Assembly: GCA_026770585.1 (NCBI GenBank)
Contig: MU646458.1
Coordinates: 672,718-686,574 of the forward strand
Direction: 5' to 3'
DNA length: 13,857 nt
From: Baffinella frigidus
Lineage: Eukaryota > Cryptophyceae > Cryptomonadales > Baffinellaceae
In this document: positions 1-8,058 of the stretch, piece by piece
Layout of the letters: every line of letters begins with the position of its first letter
How positions within the stretch are numbered: the stretch's first letter is position 1
The notes under the pieces: model-generated
The model's input: the letters and a program-made list of their open reading frames with translations, nothing else
Databases searched by the model: none
What the model was told of the DNA's origin: nothing
Translations under genes and position numbers: made by a program

Positions 1-8
1 GAGAGAGG

Positions 9-55
<47 letters not shown>

Positions 56-66
56 TGTGTGTGTGA
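1..66. repeat. (GA)n then (GT)n microsatellite
   Basis: Almost pure GA dinucleotide from the window edge to about 53, then a short GT run to about 66. It is simple sequence and codes for nothing recognisable. On the minus strand it lies downstream of the last visible RWD-gene exon, so it may sit in one of that gene's introns or 3' region. Confidence 0.9.
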
Positions 67-261
67 GAGAGAGGGTTCGCTCTCGCTCTCTCGTTCAAGC
101 GACGAGCGTAAGATCCCTTCAGTTCAAAAGGGAGAGGGGGCGGGGGGGAGCAACAAAGGGCGTGAGATCCCTTTGGTAGAAGGGGGGGGGGGCTTTCACG
201 ACTCGTTGCGGCCAGGTGTAATCGGTGTAATTGCCCCCCCCTCCTTCTCTCACCATCTCTC

Positions 262-423
262 GCTCGCTTGCTCTCTCTCTCTCTCTCTCTCTCTCCCGCT
301 CTCTCTCTCTTTTTCTCTCGCGTTCCCGTTTTCACTCTGTCTATGTCTGTCTGCCTGTCTCTCTCTCTCTCGCTCTCTCTCATTCTCTCTCGCGCTCTCT
401 CTCTCGCTCTCGCTCTCTCTCTG
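262..423. repeat. CT-rich microsatellite
   Basis: Long (CT)n tract with scattered interruptions on the plus strand, which is GA-rich in the sense direction of the minus-strand RWD gene. Open frames across it give only Ser/Leu or Arg/Glu runs and are not genes. It directly follows, in the sense direction, the RWD-gene exon at 436-554. The kinase gene shows the same arrangement: GA repeats directly follow exon copies at 7884-8054 and 12989-13133. Confidence 0.85.
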
Positions 424-435
424 CAAGGGACGCAC

Positions 436-2957
436 CGGCGTCCGAGGGTGTTGTCGAGGGGCGACGCAGGAGGGGGGGGCGTGGCAGCTGCAGCACCCGC
501 CTCCGATTTCTCCGCAAACGCCTCCCCCACCACTTGCGTCGCATACTGGATCGCCTGCCGGCCGTGTCGCATCGGTCACCGTTGGTCTCCCGCGTGAGCT
601 GTGCGTGGCGTGGCGCACCAGCGAGCAAGGACCACTCGAGGCTAGAAATGTGACTATTTTAAAAGTCTTAACTTTACAAGTCCTTTACAAGTGGACCGAT
701 GTGTAGTAATTTTCACATAAATAGTAAGGTTATGTGCCCCAGGTGGGGCAATTCCCCCAGCTTCGTGACCAACCCCGCCCGTGACTGGTACAAATTTTAA
801 CAACCCCACATTTAAAATACTCCCCCTTCCAGCCTCGAGTGGGAGAGCGGTTCTCAGATCTGACGAAAAACGATTTGAGCAAGTTTATTTGGCGGGAAAC
901 TCGCCACGCGTCGCGCGTCGGAGGCAGCGAGATGGATGATTCATTGCCAAACAATCAGCGTCAGTGCCGTACATGCTACGCATTGTGCCACTTACTGTAT
1001 CCCGTGTCGGCCGCCCATACGAGCATTTCCCGGATGGATTGCAACTCCACCTCCTACGGTCGGAGGCAGGGGGGAGGCTCGCACCTGAAGGCCGGCCTCC
1101 TCGCCCGCGAGTGAGTCAGCAAGGTGCTGCAGCGCGCTGTTGAGACACTCATTCTCCGCCCGCGTCCCTGCTTAGTGTTTCGTTGTTGAGAGGTTCGTTT
1201 TGAGGGAGGCGGGTAGGCGAGCATGTGTCGCGCGGCAGTCGGCGAGAGGAGTCAGCGAGAACACGGACTCGACACTGGCGAGCGAGTCAGCGAGGTGCTG
1301 CAGCCGTTGAGGGCACTCATTCTCCGCCCGCGTCCCTGCTTAGTTTTCAGGGGTTAGGGCCGAGGGTTTAGGGTTTAGCACTCGTTCTCCGCCCGCGTCC
1401 CTGCCCTCACCCCTCCGGAGTCAGCGCGATGTCGCTTTGGAGTTTGGGGATTGGGGATGGGGGATTGGGGATTGGGGTTTGGGGTTTGGGGTGGGGTTTT
1501 TGGGGTTTGGGGTTTAGGGTTCAGTGTTCAGGGTTTAGGGTTCAGGGTTTAGGGCTGGCCACACCGTGGGGCCAGAGGACGCGTGCCTTGGTGGGTCTGT
1601 CGGGGTAGCCGCGCGGGAACGAGACCCCCCCACCCCGAAAACAGCCCTCACAGAGCTGAACATCCAGACGAACCTCACGACTGAGACGAGGCGTGTCTCC
1701 GAGCATGTGGTCAGAGACAGTCAGCGAGAGGAGCTCGTCTCAGTCGTGAGGTGTCGCCAGCGTCCTCGCCCATGCAGGGGTGTCGGGGGGGAAGGCCATT
1801 GCCAATCGTGAGTGGTGTTTGGGCTGGGTGTACCGTGGGGCCAGAGGACGCGTGAAGTGGCGGGTTTGTCGGGGTAGCCGCGCGGGAAGGAGAGCGTCAC
1901 TCTGTGCGCTACCTCTGAGTCCTGCGGTGTTTCATGCATCTTGTCAGACCATAGCCTACTGCCGGGAGAAAGGTTGCGCACACGGCCCCTCCCTCAACCC
2001 TAAACCCTGAACGCTACACCCTCCCCACCCCGTTGGGACACGTCATGATCGATGCGCTCGGATAGAGAAGAGACTGTCATTGAACTTGTTACGTCCGACC
2101 ATAAACTTAAGGTGTCCAGAAAGGGCTCGAACTAAGTGCCTGTAAATATCCGCTCGGATCAGAGCTCAACCGCTAATCGATGCTTGGATTCCGCCTCCAA
2201 GGGGTGGCGACTCAGGGCTCTATACAAGTCCGGGTGCAGCGCGTGACTCGAGCGCACCAACCCACACGCACGCCTCCTCCTGCGCTGCACAGAGCCGCAG
2301 AGCTCCGTGAGCGGGGTCTCACGTGTTCTAGCTCTGTTTCGATCTAATGGGGCTCACCAATTTGGCGAGCCCGGGCTCTTTCCCTCTCCAAAGTCGACAA
2401 TTTTGTATCGCACACCCAGCATGTCAACTTGAGAATAGTCGGTCAACCCGAGTGAGGCAGAGCAAGGACCTCTGAGGCGCCCGGGGCAATCTCGATGCGG
2501 CATCCGAGCAAGGGGAGCGCGTCGCAGAACGCCGCGCCATTGCTCCCTGCCCGCCACGCCACATCAGCCATGCTGTCTGTCGGCCACGGTAGACCAGCCA
2601 TGCAGAGGCTCCCTGCCACCCACGACGGAGCGGCCGTGCGCCACAGGAAACCTTGCCTGTCCTCCTTGGAAGACCCTGTCTTGCCTCCCACCCGAAATTC
2701 CTATCGCTGGATTCATCAGCAGGCCCGATAGGAATGCGGGGGGCGGGGAGCAAGGAGCGCGGTGGGACAGCACCGCAAGACTCGACGACGCCCCGCACAA
2801 GATCTCTCGCCTCAGGATCCTCCACAGAAAACACCCCCTCGTCCACCCCAAACATGGCCTCGAGCGCGTCCAGCTCCTCGATTTGTCTCTGTCTCCGCCC
2901 GAGCTGCTCCTCGCCGCGCAGCTCCCCCCCCGCCTCCTCTCCTCCGTGGATCGCCAT
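436..2957 (-). CDS. RWD-domain protein (RWDD2-like), multi-exon, 3' end outside window
   Basis: The start ATG is at 2957-2955. Exon 1 (2957-2652) encodes a Gly/Glu/Arg-rich leader and then the RWD entry helix, IEELDALEAMFG, followed by VFSVEDPEARDLV, which resembles the start of RWDD2 proteins. Exon 2 (1921-1834) encodes VTLSFPRGYPDKP, the RWD core strand and YP-x-x-P turn. Exon 3 (1167-1085) encodes the helix around ALQHLADSLAGEEAG. Exon 4 (554 to about 436) encodes the next helix, AIQYATQVVGEAFAEK, and an Ala/Pro/Ser-rich tail; its end is uncertain. Phases match: exon 1 ends in phase 0 at AAG|GTTTCC, exon 2 joins exon 3 through a split Gly codon, and exon 3 ends in phase 0. All introns inferred are GT-AG. 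RWD domains are protein-binding modules related in fold to UBC enzymes; the partner here is unknown. The gene is divergent from the kinase gene. The RWD identity rests on sequence pattern only, and the exon 1 donor is the least certain boundary. Confidence 0.72.
762..842 (-). repeat. Dispersed intronic repeat family A, copy 1 (inverted)
   Basis: Read on the minus strand it runs from CCACTCGAG through TGTGGGGTTGT to TTTGTACCAG. It matches plus-strand copies at 8601-8700, 8889-8985 and 10456-10535. There is no coding content. Each copy lies in an intron in the sense orientation of its host gene. It is non-autonomous, MITE- or SINE-like. The rest of 555-1084 shows nothing else I can identify. 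Confidence 0.75.
1272..1336 (-). pseudogene. Duplicate of RWD-gene exon 3
   Basis: Follows a CAG acceptor. It starts with the same residues as exon 3 (TRAENEC) and keeps LQHLADSLA, then diverges. It is in the right phase to follow exon 2, so it could be an alternative exon rather than debris. It lies just upstream (in sense) of the intact exon 3 at 1167-1085. Confidence 0.7.
1350..1556. repeat. Interstitial telomere-like repeat (TTTAGGG variants)
   Basis: Degenerate GGGTTTAG, GGGATTG and GGGTTTG units on the plus strand, interrupted at 1377-1436 by an exon copy. In the sense direction of the RWD gene this is CCCTAAA. It lies between copies of RWD exons 2 and 3, so it is intronic. Confidence 0.8.
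1377..1400 (-). pseudogene. Truncated third copy of RWD-gene exon 3
   Basis: Only the first 24 bp of the exon, preceded by a CAG acceptor. In the sense direction it runs straight into CCCTAAA-type repeat and then into the next copy at 1336. The frame closes almost at once with the TAA of the telomere-like repeat. Confidence 0.65.
1565..1625 (-). pseudogene. Duplicate of RWD-gene exon 2
   Basis: Encodes FPRGYPDRPTKARVLWPH, parallel to the intact exon at 1834-1921, and ends at a GT donor at the homologous place. The 5' part of the exon and a clear acceptor are missing, so it looks truncated. Confidence 0.65.
1673..1751. repeat. Inverted repeat with perfect 18-bp arms
   Basis: CCTCACGACTGAGACGAG at 1673-1690 is repeated in reverse complement at 1734-1751, with a 43-bp loop. 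It lies between the two copies of RWD exon 2. Confidence 0.85.
2350..2464 (-). repeat. 115-bp repeat, copy in RWD-gene intron 1
   Basis: Matches 5476-5590 in reverse complement over about 115 bp, with scattered substitutions; a shared stretch is GGTCAACCCGAGTGAGGCAG. Both copies are intronic and in the sense orientation of their genes. The remainder of 1925-2640 is RWD intron 1, where I recognise nothing else. Confidence 0.85.
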
Positions 2958-3654
2958 CGCGGCTCCACCTTGGGTCGCCCCGCCCCGCCCCGCCGACCGA
3001 GCGCCGCGCTCCTGCCTCCCTCCCGCCGCCCCCCGCAGTCGTCCAGAGCAGCCGGGGGCGACGGCTCGCCTCGCTGAAACGTGCGAGAGTTGCTGAGAGA
3101 GGAGGGCGAGTGCGAGAATCGACGGCGTGAGCAACTGGGGGAAGCGGGGGGAAGGCGTCGTTGCGCAATGTTACACACACAACCCACAACCCACAACCTA
3201 CGCCTCCTTCCGACCCGCCGAGTGGGGCGTGACCGCTCTGAACGACCACCCCACACCTCCTCCGTGACTCCAACTCCCGCCTTTCGATTTCGGCCTAAAG
3301 CTAGTTTTACAGGCGAATGTCAATTCGTCCGAGAATATCGTCTAAAGTTGTGGTATTTGGAGCCTTTTGTTTCCCTCGCAAGGCAAATCCAAAAATCCAA
3401 AGACAGTCTTGGAAGAATTGTAGGCGGAGTTCCCCACCAGAACAAACGGGCGGCGGGATCTGCGGCGCGCAGAGGGAAGGAAGAGGAGGCCGTCTGCGGC
3501 TCGCAAGCGGGTCGGAATCTACCTCTGTGGTACGGGCACTCGGGCCTCTCGTTTGGGGCAGCGCCCTGGCGAGGATCTCGACAGGCCTCTCCCAGGTTGG
3601 GGCTCAGTGCGGGGCGGTCCGGACGGACGGTGGAGGACCCCAGAGTGAGGCAAC
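2958..3654. promoter_or_regulatory. Divergent upstream region between the two ATGs
   Basis: About 700 bp separate the minus-strand RWD start and the plus-strand kinase start, so both 5' UTRs and promoters must lie here. It is GC-rich near the RWD start and slightly AT-richer around 3290-3420. I see no convincing TATA box or other core element. Several long open frames cross it on both strands but have the composition of GC-rich non-coding sequence. Confidence 0.5.
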
Positions 3655-3784
3655 ATGGCGAACCGGCGAGCGCCATCAGACCCGCGCGACGATATGAAAC
3701 CTGAGACCGAGCATGATTACGACAACTCGCCCGCCCCAACGAACCACACGGAAGTGCACGAGGATTCATTCCTCTACGAAATGG
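3655..3784 (+). CDS. Kinase exon 1: start codon and N-terminal extension
   Basis: Encodes about 43 residues, polar and acidic in the middle (ETEHDYDNS), ending FLYEMG where the first kinase strand begins. Donor GTGCGC at 3785 splits the Gly codon, and exon 2 restores it exactly. No transmembrane segment or signal peptide is seen. Confidence 0.7.
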
Positions 3785-6700
3785 GTGCGCCCCGCATCTC
3801 TTCTTACCCCCAAAACCATCAGATGAACCTGCCTTACCGCCCCCCTCTCTCACCTCGCTGGATGGAACCACCATCGGCGCTGCTCCCCCGGCATCTTGCA
3901 GGCTCCTGCAGCATGCGCTCCCGTGCGTGTCCAGCATCGCTGACGGCGCTTGACGGTGGCGTGTGGCAGGCCCGGTGGTCGCCAAGGGAGCGTCGTGCAT
4001 AGTGCGGCGCGCGGTTGTCAAGCGGAAGGGCACCATTCTGGCGATCAAGGTGCCCGCTCCCCTCCCCTCCCACCCGCAGCGCGCCCGAGACGAATCCTAG
4101 AGGTACCAAGCACAGCGCCGCTCGACGGTTGGGGAAGGCGATGTTGTTGAACCCCCCCCCTCTCTCACACACAAACACCGATCTACAAAGGGCAACCTGG
4201 TTGGATATCAACCAGGTTTCGGTTGGGGTATCCGTAGGACCACCCTATGCCTCTTCGGTATTGCCTGCCGTAGGGTCCTACGGATGATACACTTCTGGGT
4301 TATTCACGAAATGGGTTATTCACGAAATCCCTGCGTAGCCCGCTGTGTGATGTGGGCCCTGAAGCTGCCACGCCAGAGTCTTCGAAAGGGTCGCCAAAAG
4401 ACAACCCCCCCGCAAGGCAGTGGTTTTCAAACGTCAACAAGCGTACCCTGGTACACTTTTTAGAAAATGACCCCCACGAACCACCAGCAACCCGTAGCAG
4501 CTTCTACCGGGTCCTTGCAAGGGTTCGGGTATTTTTTTAAAAAAAACTCTTTCCTATCACCCTACGGTAGGAAACCCTCGTGACCTAGAATTGCTGACGG
4601 GAGATACCAAGGAGATTTCCTTGATTCGGCTGAAATTTACTACAGTACCCGATCCGGTTATAAGCTGCAACGGGTTGCTGGTGAGACACTCTGGCGTGGT
4701 GCGTGTGCGCGGCTGCCGGGGCGTCCCACGACAGTTGACTAATTCGAGCTTCGCCTGACAGGAAGCCTGACCGGTTTAGTTAACCCGCCCGGTACAAAAC
4801 CTGCCGGGTTAGTCAACTGCTGTGGGACTCTTGTTCGCGGAGTGTGCTGCGCGGTTTAGTCAACAGGCGCGGGACGCTGTGCAGGTGGATACATGGCATC
4901 AGGGTGTGTTGGTACTACAATGCCAGCGTCAAGATTTTGTTAACGCCAACCCTCATACAAATTGTCAACTTAGTATCCAAACACGTCAGATTGGCGCCCG
5001 CATCTACTCACAAGCTGACGGTTTGTATGGGGGTTGGCTTCAGAACAATCTTCCCGCTGGCAGTGTATTAACAAGCGGGTCTGTCGGCGGGCGCGGGGGC
5101 TCAACACCAAACCCCAACCCCCAAACCCTCATCCCCAAACCCCAAACCCTAATCCCTAATCCGGAAACCCTAATCCGTAAACCCCAGACCCCAAACCCTA
5201 AACCCCTAACCCCCACAGGTGAAGGAGTCGGTGCACCATAACCTGTCTACCGTGATTCCGCACGAGGTCCCTGAACCCTAAACCCTAAACCCTAAACCCT
5301 AAACCCTAAACCCTAAACCCTAAACCCTTAACCCTTAACCCTGAACCCTAAACCCTACCTAAACCCTAAACCCTAAACCCTAAACCCTAAACCCTGAACC
5401 CTAAACCCTAAACCAGGTCCACTGCATGCGGCTCCTCAACCACCCCTCCTGCCTCAAGGTCGCGCCCACACCCTAGCGCTGCCTCACTCGGGTTGACCGA
5501 CTATTCTTAAGTTGGCATCTTGGGTCCCCGGTACAAATCCGTCAACTTTGGAGCGGGAAAGGGGCCTGGCGCGCCAAATTGGTGAGGCGCAAATAGACTC
5601 GGGGCACCATAACCTGTCTACCGTGATTCCGCATGAAGTCCACAGCATGCGCCTTCGCAACCACCCCTCCTGCCTCAAGGTCGCCCCAAGAACCCAACCC
5701 AACCTCCTGACGCAAAGCGAACCGTGTTTGCAGCTTGCTGGCCGTTTTTTTGGCGTTCTGACGGGGGGAGGGGGGGACTTCTGGTACCCGCTTGTTTTCA
5801 GGGGCTTGATTGCAGCTTGCCGACCCTCAGACTGTGCATCGATTTGAGTTTTTTTGAACCGGTTTCAGTCTGATTTGAGTCATGTTGCGTCCAAGGTTGT
5901 TGGTGGTGTGCTGACAAAGAGAGGCTTTTCGGAACGTGAACCTTGCTGGCCCGTTGTTCGTGCGGTGCTGACAAGAGAGGTTGGTGCTGGCAGGTGTACA
6001 AAGTGTTCCACAACCAGAACAAGACTTTCATCGTCTGCGATATGGTCACCCCCAGCGCGATCGATTGTCGACTTTAGACACTCTCGATTGTCAACCGCGA
6101 GGCCAGTCAACTTGAGACTTTAGATACAGTAGGTTCGCGACACTGCTTCCTTGCTCGGTCCTCCCGCAGCACGGTTGGTTGGTTGGTTGGTTGGTTGGTT
6201 GGTTGGTTGGTGGGTGGGTGCAAGTGCTGCGGTTGGTGGGGGCTAGTGCTGGCGCACGCGAGCCACTGAAAGAGCCAGTCGATCTTAAAACAACGAATTC
6301 ACTCCTCACAACCAGCCTCACTGACCCGACCCCAGTCTCTAAGAGTGACACATTTGAATCAACCGCGCCCCTCTGCCCGCTGCGACTCCTAGCTCCGCCT
6401 GAGTCGGGATGGCTGATCTTTTTCACACCAAAATCTGACGGATTCGTACCACCAAGTCTGCAAATCAACTTCCAACCTCCTCATTTTGAGGAGACGAGAT
6501 TAAGTGAGGCAGAGGTAGTACTGAGTGCTGAATGGAGCCCCGCTGCGCCTCTGTGCTGACTCGAGGGGGCGTGCGACCGAGTGCAGGTGTTCAATCGATC
6601 GGCGGTGTGCGACCTTGTGCACAGCCTCGGTGGAAGTGCATGCGTCGCGGCCGTGTTTGCAGTAATAACGGTCTATCTCACTCAGGTGTTCGGGGGAACG

Positions 6701-8021
6701 TTCCCCCGAACGCAGTCACTGCAGTGAGATAGACCGTTGGTTGGTTTTCACGAATTCACTCCTGCCAACCAGCCTCACTGACCCGTTTCTAAGAGTGACA
6801 GTAGGGGAATCAATCAAGCCCCTGCGCGACTGTGCGCAGGTGTTGGTTGGTAGTAGTAACGGTCTCTCTCTCACTGCAGGTGTTCGGGGGGACGGTGATG
6901 GACAGGATTCTCGAAAGCCGTGGCTTCCCCGAGGAGGTACCGAGACGTCTTCTTGCTTTCTTGAGAGAGTAGAGTCCACACTGCGGACTTCCAAGGGATT
7001 TCGAACCACCCTGAAGCGATGAGACATACGACCCTACGGCAGGCAATCCGTAGGGACATAGGGGGGGTTCCTACAGATAAGGTAACCGGAAATGGCTTGG
7101 TTTTGGGGGGAAATCAGACATGATTCTCGAGAGCTGTGGGTTCTCCGCGGAGGTACCGAGACTTGTTCTTGGTTTCTTGAGAGAGTAGAGTAGAGAGATT
7201 TCTCGCACGCCTAGAGTGCACGGGCTGGATTCTGCGTCGGCGTCCCCGGGGAGGTCTCCGCGTGCTTTCTCGAAGAAGACGAGACCGTATCGTCTTCTTC
7301 TCGCCTTCTCTCAGAAGTGGAGCACAGACATATCCGTTCCGAGGCGGTCGTGGACAGCATTTTCGAAAGCCGCGGCTTCCCACACGAGGCTATCCATGCG
7401 AACAGAATAGATGTCGATTGTAAGCGTGTGTGTAGTAATTTTCATACGTTTGGTCACGTGGCGCCCGAAAAGCGGGCGCCACGTGACCGATTCTCCCCAC
7501 AAAAAGCCACAATCGACTTTGATTCTGTTCGCATGGATAGCCTCGTTTGTTCCCCGAGCATGTACAGCGCGGTTCGGGTTTACGGGTTGCGGTTTACGGT
7601 TTAAGGTTGATGGTGGAGGTGTTAGGGTTTCTCGGAGTTGTTTACGGAGGTGGACCCTTCGTCGATGAGCGTGGTTGGCAAACCGTGTGGTGGTTTTCAG
7701 AGTGAGAGCAGAGCCAAGTGGCGTTGTCAAAGTTGACGATGCTGGTGCTGAACTGTCGACTTTGGGATTTGTTTGAGTTGGTTCGTTCCTCAACCCGAAA
7801 CCCTAAACCCTGAAACAGGACGCGGCAGCGGTGATGGACCACCTCTTGGAGGCGGTCGCGTACATCCACTCCAAGAAGGTGCATTCCGGGAGGGAGAGGG
7901 AGGGAGGGAGAGAGGGAGGGAGAGAGGGAGGGAGAGAGGGGGGGAGGGAGAGAGAGCGGGGGTGAGGGTGCTGGCGGCTTGACTCCGGGAGAGAGAGGGA
8001 GAGAGGGAGGGAGGGAGAGCG

Positions 8022-8058
<37 letters not shown>

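Noticed and set aside
53-706. Open frames of 217, 140 and 122 residues over the CT/GA repeats as Ser-Leu or Arg-Glu repeat proteins
   Set aside because: They are translations of dinucleotide repeats in several frames and both strands; such frames lack stops by composition.
2354-2557. Minus-strand frame with HRD and YKIVDFG, as a second kinase fragment
   Set aside because: The spacing between HRD and DFG is wrong and no other kinase motif surrounds them. The DFG part lies in the 115-bp repeat, whose other copy does not encode it; it is likely chance from the common GTCGACTTT sequence.
3081-4048. Long overlapping frames on both strands across the region between and after the two starts (207 and 242 residues)
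   Set aside because: GC-rich stop-poor sequence with no recognisable domain; they overlap the well-supported kinase exons 1 and 2 in other frames.
4905-4950. A possible extra copy of kinase exon 4 (V-C-W-Y-Y-N-A-S...)
   Set aside because: The similarity is a few residues only, the position upstream of exon 3 breaks the order, and the sequence belongs partly to an inverted repeat.
5281-5416. A true chromosome end or a CRISPR-like array at the telomere repeat
   Set aside because: The repeat is internal, only about 150 bp, bounded by splice sites inside an exon, and has no spacers.
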